DNA of 64,000 bases from Mesostigma viride. Taxonomy: Eukaryota; Streptophyta; Mesostigmatophyceae; Mesostigmatales; Mesostigmataceae. The notes beneath the pieces were generated by a model. That model was not told the origin of the DNA. It saw only the letters and a list, made by a program, of their open reading frames with translations, and did not search any database. The stretch lies in assembly GCA_009746045.1 (NCBI GenBank), contig RPFO01000027.1, positions 2,712,733-2,776,732 of the forward strand, given 5' to 3'. This document shows, in pieces, positions 47,265 through 57,612 of this stretch. Position 1 is the first letter of the stretch. Each line of letters begins with the position of its first letter. Position numbers and translations under genes: made by a program.

Positions 47265-50200
47265 CTCGATGCCCGTCTGGGCACACACACTTGCGTCGAT
47301 GACCATCGACCCCTCGCGACCTACACCTGGACCACTGGGCAGCTGCCAGACCCGCCGAGCCATAAACAGCATGATCGCAAGCCAACAGTTGCGACGATGT
47401 TGAACCTCTACCCTAGCACGCAACTGCAATGTGGAACCTCACAACATGCAGTGGCTGCCTCTCCCACTTTTCGGACCACCAGCATCCTGCACGTCTTCTT
47501 GTTGCAACGGTCTAAATTCTATTTTTGGTTGCGACCGGCACATATATCCTTATATTCACTAGAAGTATAAACCCTTGTTCCTCCCGCCGTCACCCTCCGC
47601 AGGGCGTCCCCGAGCGCACACTGGTGCCAGGTGTCAGCATCCCAGAGGTGCTGCAGGGCTCCCCAGCCATGGTCGGCGGCCTGCGGGGGGGGGATGTCGT
47701 CATCGCCGTCAACGGGGAGATGCTGGGGGCGGGGCGTCAGGCGGTCATGCGGTGGGTGCCATTCGACCTTGTGTCCTTGAACATGTTAACAGTGTGGACG
47801 TGCGGTGGGTGCCATTCGACCTTCCTTGAACATGTTAACAGTGTGGACGTGCGGTGGGTGCCATTCGACCTTCCTTGAACATGTTAACAGTGTGGACGTG
47901 CGGTGGGTGCCATTCGACCTTCCTTGAACATGTTAACAGTGTGGACGTGCGGTGGGTGCTGTTTGACGTCACGGCCTCGTATGTACCAGTTCTATAGTCA
48001 TGGACACGGATTGGGTGCTGTTTCATATGGGGTCATTGCATGTAATAGAATAATGGTCATGCAGTGGGTGCCCTCTACTTCTTCTCTGGCTATTCGCTAC
48101 AGAAGTAGGGTGATGCAGTGGGTTTGCATCTAGAGCGTGATGCAGTGGGCTTGCATCTAGAGCTGTTGCGTGATGCAGTGGGCTTGCATCTAGAGCTGTT
48201 GCGTGATGCAGTGGGCTTGCATCTGTAGCTGTTGCGTGACGCAGTGGGCTTGCATGTAGAGCTGTTGTGTTTGCATGGGTTTTGCATCTGTAGCTTTTCA
48301 CTTGCATGTCGGCAGATGTCAGGTAATACTTCACAGGAACAATCTTGACAAGTGATGGTGTTTCCTCACCATCACCCCCCGCTTCGCTCCCCCCCCCCCC
48401 CCCCGGATGGTTCCAGTGATTGATTTTGATGGACATTTATATCTGCCTCGTGTTTGTCTTTCTTTCAACTAGTAACCCATTTAGACATATCTACCTCATG
48501 TTTGTTTGTCTCACTAAACTGTCTATTGATTATACTGCCTTATACTTCGGTTCCTGTCGCAAGCCCGTCTTTTCTCCGGGACGGCTGGCAGTACTCTTAC
48601 CTATGTCTTCTTGGCTCCAGCATTTTTACTACGTTGGTCATGTGATCAACCATCAATTGCTGGTGTTCGAGGCACCAGATAATGAAGTCCCCATATGTAC
48701 CTATGTAGACACCGCACCGAACTACTCATACCGCTCACACAATGCCATGGCACGTGCCTGTCCACTCATGGTCTGTTTCCTTCTACGCGCATCCTTACCG
48801 ATCTAGCCACCCAATCCTCACCACTGCCCACATCCTCACCCCCCTCACTGACCCACCCACACCCACATTTTCAACACCCACAAACATACACACAGCGGGC
48901 GCACACACGTTCACGCATGCAGACAAACACAAACACAAACACAAGCACAAACGCAAACACAAACACAAAGAGGTACACGCACACATACACGCACACACAC
49001 ATGCACAAACGCACACATCCCCACACACATCATCACACCCACTCACACCCGCATACTCCCCCCCTCCCGCCCCCCCAACCCCACAGCCTGGTGGGCATCG
49101 TGCAAGAGTCGGGCAGCGCGCCCGTGAACATGTCGGTGCTGCGTGACGGCACAGTGACTGAGGTGCGTGCGCGTCGCTAGAGTGATCTTGTTAGCATTGG
49201 ATGTCAATATAATAGTAATGTATTATAATATGGTATTATAATATTGTATTATATTGGATGTCAATATAATACAAACAAGTTTTCTTGTTGATGATGCAAA
49301 CGGTGCCAACTGGTTTCCAACTTTTGGGGGCCTATTCGTGCACGGCTCGTGATGTATTAGATAGGCCTATTCGTGATATATTTATGCACGGCTCGTGATG
49401 TATTAGTTAGGCCTATTCGTAACATATTCATGCACGGCTCGTGATGTATTAGATAGGCCTATTCGTGATGTATTCATGCACGGCTCGTGATGTATTAGAT
49501 AGGCCTATTCGTAACATATTCATGCATGGCTCGTGATGTATTAGATAGGCCTATTCGGGATGTATTCATGCACGGCTCGTGATATATTAGATAGGCCTAT
49601 TCGTGATATATTCGTGCACGGCTCATGATGTATTAGATAGGCCTATTCGTGATGTATTCGTGCACGGCTCGTGATGTGTTTTATTGGATGATGCGTTTGG
49701 GTGGTGTCCGCGGCTGATCCTGCGTCTCAAATTGAAGACTGGAGGGGGGGGGGGGATAGGAGAGGGAAAAGGGAGGAGGGGGAGGGAGAGGGAGAGGGCA
49801 GAGTTGGCTGCAGCAGCCCTTGCTAGGTAAGGTGCTGCAAACACACAGATGCTCCGTGTTGGAGAACCAACTGGTGCAACTGATGACAGCTTCCAGCATT
49901 AAACTGTTTGTCTCCCCAGTTTGCGGTTGGGTTCTCTTTTCTGTCAGCTGTGGTATGTTTCACTTGCAGGCCTGTGAGTGACCCTGCCCGTCCTCGTTCC
50001 CTGCACGTGCTGCCGAGTAGAGCCAACACCCGTCACCTCCTTACCACCTGCACGTGATGCTGAGTAGAGCCAACACCCGTCACCTCCTTACCACCTGCAC
50101 GTGCACGTATCCACGTCCATTTTGTGGCCCCCCTGCACGCACGATTACTGTGTTGTTGTGCACATCTTGACAACGTGGATAAAGTGACCCGAATCCGCGA

Positions 50201-52458
50201 CAGACCATCTGGTGGTTACAGTTCTTTTGCTTGGCACGGACAGGCACACCCAAGCGCCACACACACATACACACATACACACATACACGCACACGCACAC
50301 GCACACGCACACGCACAGGCACACGCACACGCACACGCACACGCACACGCACACGCACACGCACAGGCACACGCACACACACACACACACGCACACGCAC
50401 ACGCACACGCACACGCACTTTGTGAGCTCACGCTCGTTCTATCTATGACCTGCGGAAGTCTCAAAGGGGGAGGGGAGGCCGCAGTAGACAGGTCTGACTT
50501 GGTAGCCAGTACTAGGGGGGGGGGGTACGGTGATGTGGGGGGGGGGTACCGGGGACGGTACTGCGGACCGGGTCCAATTTGTTTTGTGGACCGGGGGCAG
50601 TCCTGTGGACCGGGGGTGGCGCGGCGCCACTGGCCTGTTGGTCAGTGGGCTGGCGTCCGCCACCCCACCCACGACTAGGTAGACGGTGGATACTTAGGGT
50701 TGTGGCGGGGCAACAACCACTCCTCTTTGCAGCTGTGTCGACGGCCCACTGACGGCGTGTGTGCACTGCTATGGCGGTGCCGAATGTAAATCACAGCTAC
50801 CGGCCTCCGAATTATCATTCGGGGGCCTGGATAATTTAAGGCTATGACGGCTGCGCGACGGGGGTCGGCAGCACCCCAAGAAACTGCCATTCGAAGTGCG
50901 GGCGGTAGCTGCCAGTGCCAGATTGTTTTATTTTTGCCCGCCCGTTGTACTCGCCACCCCGAGCTCGCGGGAGGGGTCTGGATAGACGCGGGAGTGACTC
51001 TTGATCGGACAGCTAAGGCGGGGCAATAGTGGTGCTCGGGTGGTAACAGCTACAGGCGGAGGGGAATTACGTCCCAGGCAAGTTTCGTTGTGGATCACGT
51101 GCGCTGGGCCTGGCTAATGAATATCGTCAAGAATAGTGCATGAGCGCACTATACGAGCATGGGAAGAAGGGGGAATCGAGCCCCCAGGCCAGCGCAGGAG
51201 CGGGAGGGCTGCAGCCCCAGCGCCAGGGGGGGCAGCATCCTAAACAGCCTAACATTTCTTCGTATTAAGTGAGGCGACAGCGGCCGGCGGCCAGGGCGGA
51301 ATGGCGGGGTCGTTGCCGCGTAATTTAAGCGGGGACGAGTTGTTGGGACTGGCGGTGCACAGCGGGGAAGGGGAAGGATGTTAGGGCGGGGCGATAGCGG
51401 ATCCCAGACGCAGCTGCGTCATTGGGGTGCCGGGGGTGCTATGCCTGTGAAGAAAGGTGTACAAAGAATCGCCGAACCCGCAGGGGCGGCTGCCGAGGGC
51501 AGTGCCCATATGGGTGAGAACCCCCCCATAGTGGGGGGTCCCTACGGGGATACGATTGGCTTCCCTCTTGTATTGCCGCCTGGTTTAATGGAAGCACTGG
51601 TAGCGGCAGGGGACAAGGGGGGCGACGAGAAGTCTGGGCCATACGACAGCTTGCGGCCAAGTGGCCAGGTAGTGGGTGCGGGATGTTACAAAGCCCAGGT
51701 CCTCTTGACTGGCCCAGGTCCTTATGACTGGTATGATGTTTCGGCCCCTGTTGTGTGGCCTAGTTAGCTTAGAAACTGCAGATTCTTAGGTTAGCTAATG
51801 GCTTGGACGTGTGCCTAACACGCATTTGTAATAAACATGTTTCTCTGGCAGCCCCTCACTCCAATGGAACTAAAGCAGCAATTGGATTTTGTGAGCTCAC
51901 GCTCGTTCTATCTATGACCTGCGGAAGTCTCAAAGGGGGAGGGGAGGCCGCAGTAGACAGGTCTGACTTGGTAGCCAGTACTAGGGGGGGGGTACGGTGA
52001 TGTGGGGGGGGGGGTACCGGGGACGGTACTGCGGACCGGGTCCAATTTGTTTTGTGGACCGGGGGCAGTCCTGTGGACCGGGGGCGGCGCGGCGCCACTG
52101 GCCTGTTGGTCAGTGGGCTGGCGTCCGCCACCCCACCCACGACTAGGTAGACGGTGGATACTTAGGGTTGTGGCGGGGCAACAACCACTCCTCTTTGCAG
52201 CTCCCGCCCACCCACCCTTGCTGCCATGAGGATGTTACAAAGCCCAGGTCCTCTTGACTGGCCCAGGTCCTTATGACTGGTATGATGTTTCGGCCCCTGT
52301 TGTGTGGCCTAGTTAGCTTAGAAACTGCAGATTCTTAGGTTAGCTAATGGCTTGGACGTGTGCCTAACACGCATTTGTAATAAACATGTTTCTCTGGCAG
52401 CCCCTCACTCCAATGGAACTAAAGCAGCAATTGGATACGCACACGCACACGCACAGGC

Positions 52459-52497
<39 letters not shown>

Positions 52498-55400
52498 CAC
52501 ACACGCACTCATGCGCACACACACATGGGGGGGGGGGGGGGGGAATGATGGAGGGGGAGAGTGAGATGTTTGGATGCAGTTGGCGACAAAATGCACGCAC
52601 ATACACACAAGTGAATGGGCCATCAACAGGGTTGTGGCTATAACTTCGTGACTGCGGTTGCGGTACCTGGTTCCTGCCGTGGGTGTCGCCGTTGCCCTTG
52701 CAACTTTGTGGGTGGTTTAATCCCGGTGGCGGGTGCAATCGGCTGTGGGCGCGGTGCCGATTGCGAGCAGCTCACCGTGCGGCCGTCGGCGCAGGACGAC
52801 AACGTCAAGATCGGCGCGCAGCTCAGCCCGGTGGCGCAGGTGCGGGCTATTGGTTTTACCCCATGGGGCGGTGATCACTGTGATGCCTATGTTGCTACAG
52901 TGGCTGTGATACCACGAGCTGAATCGAATGATTTGTGATGCTGGCACATGCGATGCCGCCAAACGTATCGCTGGCTGCCTCTGTCATGGGATGCCGCCAA
53001 ACGTATCGCTGGCTGCCTCTGTCATGCGATGCCGCCAAACGTATCGCTGGCTGCCTCTGTCATGGGATGCCGCCAAACGTATCGCTGGCTGCCCCCGTCA
53101 CAGCCCGTGCTAGCTGCCGTGAATGATGGGTGCTGCTGGCCGAAACAGTCCCTGTGCTTAGGCACTAGATACTGCTTCGGGTACGCGCCGTGCTGCGGGT
53201 GGCCACGGCGCGTATACGCTGCCCCTTGCAGTATGGCCCCTTGCAGTTTGGCCCCTTGCAGTATGGCCCCTTGCAGCGGGTGTTGCCATCGTCTCACCCC
53301 TACCCGTCTCTCGACAGTCCTTGGTGGCACTCGTTCCGTCGCCCCATGACCTTTGGAAACAGGCGAATCAGTCGTCGCGTGATCTTGGCGGGTATGGGAC
53401 ATGGGTGGAACTGGCCCAAAGATTGTTGTGTGCATCATGCAGCAACAAGTGCGCAGTCCCCAGGGAATGCCTGCCCTCTGTAGTGATGTTCCCACTCCCG
53501 CCATCCCTGGTCGGTTGGTTCTCCCTGCCATTGCGGAGCGGTTTGTGTCATGATCTCCTGATGTTGCGGAATGGTTTGATCTACGGGCCAAAGTGGGCCA
53601 TCTGTGTGCTGCAATATCGCTAAATGCCCCACCCCCTTAATTGCTGAAGAATGACTGGTGCTACCAGCCTGAACAAATGAACGTGTGTCGCTCTACACAA
53701 ATGCTCGTGAAGCGTTCTTGAGATCACTGGACTCCCAAGAAGACCAGCGTGTGATTCAAACAGCCACTGTAGCCCTGCCACAGAAATGCAGCGGTTCCCT
53801 GCCCATTGCAATCAAAAATCGAATGCAGCAGTTTCCTTGGCATTACAATGCGCAATCGACGCAGAATTTTATTTTATTTCTAACATGAGATGTTGATGTT
53901 GCCACACGTCGGGACGGATGCGCCCTCTGCCAGAAGACGCTGCGCAAGGCGACTGGCCCCGTCGACGCGCTGTCGCTGGCGGGAACTGAGTTCTGGCGCA
54001 TGACGTCGGGCGTGGTGGGCGCGCTGCAGCGACTCGCCAGTAACTTCCGGGACAGCTCACAGCAGGTGATCTTCTGACGCGGGGGATCTGGATAGTAGCA
54101 TGTCACTACAGAGTACGAGTATTGTGTGGGCGAAGACGTGGCGTAGCCAGCAACTTCAGGGACAGCTCGCAGCTGTTGGGCAGCTATTATTATAATAGTG
54201 GGGTACTGTAGTATGTATTATGTATGTAGTGTGGTATAATAGTAATGTGGTACTTCAGTATGCATTATGTGTGTAGTCTGGTATTACAGTAGTTTGGTAC
54301 TGAATTATGTATCGTGTGTGTAGTATGGTATTATAGTATGTTTGTAGTTTGGTACTATAGTATGTATCATGTGGTAGTATGGTATTACAGTAGTTTGGTA
54401 CTAGTGGATCGTAGATACCACACTACACTGGTATTCAGCGGTGTGCAAGTGGGCATGCTTCCAGCCAGCCTGCCTGTGACTGCTCGCAGCAGCATAGAAG
54501 TGAATGTGTGTGGTGGTGATGTACATACCAGTGCAGCCGTGTGTCAAAAGATGTTCTGTGTGCATGATTTGTTATAACATACTTTCTGTGCATGTTTTCG
54601 CTTGCAATGGTGATCCCTGCCTCCCTGATGCCTGCACCGCCCCTTGCCTGCCCCTTGCCTGCCCCGCATCGCTGCTCTGTGTTTTTTGGCGTTGCGCGTG
54701 TGCATCGCCGCACGCTGCTGTCAACCGTCACCGCGTGCCGCGTGGACGCGCCAGCTGTCGGGCCCCGTGGCCATCGTGGCGGCAGGCGCTGAGCTGGCGC
54801 GCACGGAACCCAGTTCGCTGTTCTCGGTAATGGGTGCTCCTTAACCTTTCCAACGATCAATCAACCGATGCATCAGTTGTCAATCAAGGAACAAAATAAC
54901 TAGTGGCACCCCCTGCCATCCGCTTGATTAGTAAAGCAAACAACCGCCCTGGAATTCGTGCGCGTTGGGGTATTTGGTCTTGTGTCACTCTGTGTTTTCC
55001 TTTGCACGGTCTCATAACTATCACAACCTGAGGCATTACCCCTTCATGCCATGCGCCTTCCCTGATTTCCACCTCCACCCCCACCCCACCCCCAACCCCA
55101 ACCCCAACCCCAACCCCAACCCCAACCCCAACCCCAACCCCAACCCCAACCCCAACCCCAACCCCAACCCCAACCCCAACCCCAACCCCAACCCCAACCC
55201 CAACCCCAACCCCAACCCCAACCCCAACCCCAACCCCAACCCCAACCCCAACCCCAACCCCAACCCCAACCCCAACCCCAACCCCAACCCCAACCCCAAC
55301 CCCAACCCCAACCCCAACCCCAACCCCAACCCCAACCCCAACCCCAACCCCAACCCCACCCCCACCCCCACCCCCACCCCCACCCCACCCCCACCCCCAC

Positions 55401-56579
55401 CCCCCCCACCCCACCCCCACCCTACCCACTACCTCCACCCAGTTCACCGCACTGTTGAACATCAACCTTGCGGTGGTCAACCTGCTCCCCTTGCCCACCC
55501 TGGACGGCGGCTTTTTGGCACTGCTGCTGCTGGAGGCGGCGCGCGGCAAGAAGCTGGATGAGGGGCTGGAGAAGGTATGTGTGTCCTATAGTGCGCGGTC
55601 ACCGTAGCGTGGATTCCCAGGTCTACTACAGGGTTGTGCAAGAAGCGGGATGAGGGGTTGGAGAAGATGGGTACCAAAGTGTGCTAGGGCCCCTGTCAGA
55701 GGCGATATTCTGGCCTATGTTCGCATATGGAATGGAGAGATCTTTTTTGTTGAACCAAGGAACACGATCCCCTGGGTGAGTGTTGATGGGTGTCGTCTCT
55801 TGTTGCAATCGGTTCCGTGGACTTATAAGAGAGCAAGAGGTTTATGACCAGATCCATGCGCATAGTCTCGGTAAAAGGGAAGGAAGGGAGACTCGCGGGA
55901 GCCGAACCTGCGAGGTGTCACGGAAAGCCACCAAGGCTGCATAGTGCGGCAGGGTGAAGGACAATTGGGACATTGGGATGTTTTTGGAAGGACGGCAGTG
56001 GTGGTGATGGGGATGTTTTAACATGCCATAAGTACTACATGACGGGGACGGGGACGGCTCGCTCTCGCGTCATCCAACAGGCAAGCCCGAGTCTGGCAGG
56101 GGGGCAGCTGGTTGGGCCGCTTTGAATTCTCAAATGGTTTAGAGCAGAAGGTGGCAGATGAAATCTTTCTACAGATGTATATACATTTTAGGTTTGTAAG
56201 ACATATATTTAAAGGGTTTTTTAAAGAGAAGTTTTGTATCTATCGCCCTAGTGCTAGCAGTGTGCGTTTTCTTCTCATTCTTGGATGAAGTAGTGAGGTG
56301 TAGTGCGATCTAGTACCTTGAACTTACCATCCATCCATGGGTGCATATTTATGTGTTTTCATGTATAGTTTGTAAGTTATTCCCTTTTTTTCTCCTACTC
56401 TGTGCATCCTTGCCACACAATCTACATTGCCGACACCGTCACCCTTGCGCCTTTCCCTATTTCCCCCTTCCCCCGTTGCCACATGCACGCTCCAGGGAAT
56501 CCTGTTCTCGGGATTCGTGCTGCTGCTCAGCCTGGGTCTTGCCATCATGGTCCGCGACACGCTGCGACTGACCTTGTGA
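43784..56579 (+). CDS. ARASP: Chloroplast site-2 protease (ARASP/RseP family)
   Basis: Ten exons join in frame with GT-AG sites: 43784-44298, 45426-45559, 46494-46579, 47603-47751, 49087-49162, 52771-52839, 53934-54065, 54755-54826, 55443-55574 and 56496-56579. They give 482 residues. Exon 1 encodes a ~100-residue plastid-targeting-like leader, then a membrane helix with the zinc motif ([16 protein letters not shown], HExxH near residue 144). Next come [38 protein letters not shown] and a PDZ-like segment ([20 protein letters not shown]). Later exons give [15 protein letters not shown], the second active-site motif [18 protein letters not shown], and a final helix. Family members are intramembrane metalloproteases; Arabidopsis ARASP is in the inner envelope and is needed for chloroplast development. 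The exon order and phases match throughout. Introns are long, full of repeats, and one hosts a retroelement. Confidence 0.94.
44690..45368 (+). repeat. ~73-bp pyrimidine minisatellite, protease intron 1
   Basis: About nine copies of a unit containing CGCCCTTATTCAACCCTTGC and CCTCTCCCTTTCTCTATCGC. It makes long spurious reading frames and ends about 60 bp before the acceptor. Confidence 0.95.
45648..45722 (+). repeat. Echo of protease exon 2 end
   Basis: The exon end plus early intron (ACGACCCGGACCTGCTGCGC, CAACCGGCCCATCGGTGCGT, ending TGTGGCGTGGTCACTATG) is repeated about 125 bp downstream (ACGACCCGGACCTGCTGTGC, CAACAGGCCTAGTGTG, ending TGTGGTCACTATG). The copy is out of use and slightly shorter. 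Confidence 0.88.
45930..46015 (+). repeat. Three ~34-bp repeats, protease intron 2
   Basis: Three copies of a unit containing GGGCGGTGCTTGCTGC. Confidence 0.7.
46566..46705 (+). repeat. Donor echoes, protease intron 3
   Basis: The exon ends GTGACCACGCAG with donor gtacagg. Similar strings recur at about 46651 (TTGACCAGGCAGGTACACT) and 46688 (GTGAACACGCAGGTATGCG). Confidence 0.65.
46995..47292 (+). repeat. (CA)n blocks in a longer repeat
   Basis: CA dinucleotide runs alternate with CTTGCCTCGATGCCCATCTG and GTCGATGACCATCTGGGC blocks, giving a compound higher-order repeat in protease intron 3. Confidence 0.9.
47741..48290 (+). repeat. Donor echo array, protease intron 4
   Basis: The exon ends GCGGTCATGCG with donor gtgggtgccattcgacc. 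Five copies of GTGCGGTGGGTGCCATTCGA in a 50-bp unit follow (about 47746-47965), then a lone GTCATGCAGTGGGTGCCC at 48057. A 36-bp array of GTGATGCAGTGGGCTTGCAT follows (about 48107-48260). The ATGCRGTGGGT core across the splice site persists throughout. Confidence 0.88.
48840..49080 (+). repeat. CACA/ACAAAC low-complexity tract
   Basis: Mixed CA, ACAAAC and CCCACA repeats just before protease exon 5. Confidence 0.85.
49325..49685 (+). repeat. ~46-bp minisatellite, protease intron 5
   Basis: About eight copies of a unit with GCACGGCTCGTGATGTATTA and GATAGGCCTATTCGTGA. Confidence 0.92.
50257..50418 (+). repeat. (CACACG)n left half
   Basis: CACACG/CACAGG repeat that stops exactly where the retroelement at 50419 starts. 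It resumes at 52436-52530 on its other side. Confidence 0.9.
50419..52435 (+). mobile_element. Non-autonomous PAT/DIRS-like element with split direct repeats
   Basis: Four terminal blocks are arranged A1-internal-B1-A2-B2: A1 50419-50734, B1 51681-51886, A2 51888-52202, B2 52230-52435. A1 and A2 (about 316 bp) share TTTGTGAGCTCACGCTCG at the start and CACTCCTCTTTGCAGCT at the end. B1 and B2 (206 bp) share GGATGTTACAAAGCCCAGGT and end CAGCAATTGGA. This split-direct-repeat design is diagnostic of PAT-type tyrosine-recombinase retrotransposons and matches the full element at 57232-62620. The 946-bp internal part has no RT or recombinase, only a 129-residue frame at 51378-51767 of unknown function. 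AATAAA lies in each B block. No simple target duplication, as expected. It interrupts a CACACG repeat in protease intron 5. Confidence 0.85.
52436..52530 (+). repeat. (CACACG)n right half and G run
   Basis: Continuation of the CA-type repeat, followed by a G homopolymer at 52527-52542. Confidence 0.9.
52942..53105 (+). repeat. 38-bp tandem repeat, protease intron 6
   Basis: Four copies of a unit containing GATGCCGCCAAACGTATCGC and TGGCTGCCTCTGTCAT. Confidence 0.95.
53221..53280 (+). repeat. CCCCTTGCAGTATGG repeat
   Basis: Four copies of a 15-bp unit, each containing TTGCAG, an acceptor-like string. Confidence 0.9.
54140..54180 (+). repeat. Echo of protease exon 7 end
   Basis: The exon ends GCCAGTAACTTCCGGGACAG then CTCACAGCAG and donor gtgatc. 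About 100 bp downstream GCCAGCAACTTCAGGGACAG then CTCGCAGCTG recurs. Confidence 0.9.
54185..54410 (+). repeat. GTAGTATGTATTAT-type repeats
   Basis: Degenerate AT-rich repeats of about 45-55 bp (TAGTTTGGTACT, ATGTATTATGTATGTAG). Confidence 0.75.
55086..55410 (+). repeat. (CCCCAA)n telomere-like repeat
   Basis: About 44 copies of CCCCAA (TTGGGG on the other strand), then CCCCCA repeats, in protease intron 8, ending about 40 bp before the exon 9 acceptor. Confidence 0.97.
55622..55668 (+). repeat. Echo of protease exon 9 end
   Basis: The exon ends GCAAGAAGCTGGATGAGGGG then CTGGAGAAG and donor gtatgtg. At 55636 GCAAGAAGCGGGATGAGGGG then TTGGAGAAGATGGGT recurs. Confidence 0.9.
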
Positions 56580-57231
56580 TTACGTGACTGGATAAGCTGG
56601 TGATGCATGCCGATGGCAGGCCCATGGATCAGGGAGGCCAGTGATAAATATTAGTGCGAGGCATCCCTTGGGCTGATTATGGCCCGGAACCACATGCCGC
56701 GCCGTTGTACATTTTTAATTAATCCCATGTCATGGCTTCACTTCATTCTTGACTGCTATGGCTTAACCACCGTTGTACACATGGCTGCTGCATGAAATCG
56801 ATTCATGTGACGTTTCGTCACGTATCTTTGCGTGAGTCATTCAAGTACATATTTAGCGGAATGCAATAACCGAATAGCCTAAATCCTCATATGGAAAATA
56901 TAAAGCCTGAATCCCCAAATGGAGAAGAGGTGCTGATGGAGACATTATGAGAGGAGACGATGCAGAGAACCAATCTAGTTTTTCGCACGTGGCAACCCTT
57001 AACATCAACTGCCCCTTCGTGCTGTACGTGGCGACCCTGATGCGTGACACGCGGTGCGCCCATCAAGTTTGAAAGTAATTGCCTGCATGATTGTTTGTGG
57101 GTCATTTTCCTCGCGTGCCGTGATACGTTGAAATTAATTAATATATATTTATTCTTCTTCGCTGAGCTGGAGAAACTGGCGAACGACCCCCCTGGTTGCA
57201 ACTACCTCCCTCTGCTATTGGACGCCAACGC
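56580..57231. other. Protease 3' flank
   Basis: No gene recognised. At 57167-57231 a frame follows an acceptor-like CTGAG (LEKLANDPPGCNYLPLLL) and is cut by the retrotransposon. It may be host coding sequence, but no partner exon was seen. Confidence 0.4.
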
Positions 57232-57612
57232 AATCGGGGTTCTCTGAACATAGTTTCTTTATAGTGATACGGAAGGGGAGCCGCTGATGCTAGGTGAAAT
57301 AGAGCTGGGTGATGTGATCGTAATAAGGTTGATTAGGCTTCTAGTGTACGAGTATTACGGATGATATGGCCTAATTGTTGCGGCCCATACCTTGACGGTG
57401 TGCTGAGTACCTTGACGACGGATTTTTGCGTCTAGGTTCTCCTAGCAGATCTGTGATTGCGGACGGGTTTGCAACAAGCAATATCTGAAGTAAAACTTGA
57501 CGGCTAAAACTGTTTAGAGGCCGTTGCCGGATCTGGCCGTTGGTAGAGAGCCGTTGGCCTTGAAACACGATAAAAGCTTGCTCACCTAGCTCATGGCGGT
57601 CTCTTTTGTTTT
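57232..57612 (+). repeat. Split direct repeat A1
   Basis: 381 bp, from AATCGGGGTTCTCTGAACAT to GGCGGTCTCTTTTGTTTT. Repeated as A2 at 62073-62453 with one mismatch. The gag start codon lies inside its right end. Confidence 0.95.

Noticed and set aside
46850-47429. CVCVCV / THTHTH reading frames
   Set aside because: Translations of CA dinucleotide repeats in protease intron 3.
54965-55561. PNPNPN / VGVGVG / GLGLGL reading frames
   Set aside because: Translations of the CCCCAA repeat. The terminal part overlaps exon 9 in a different frame from the protease.
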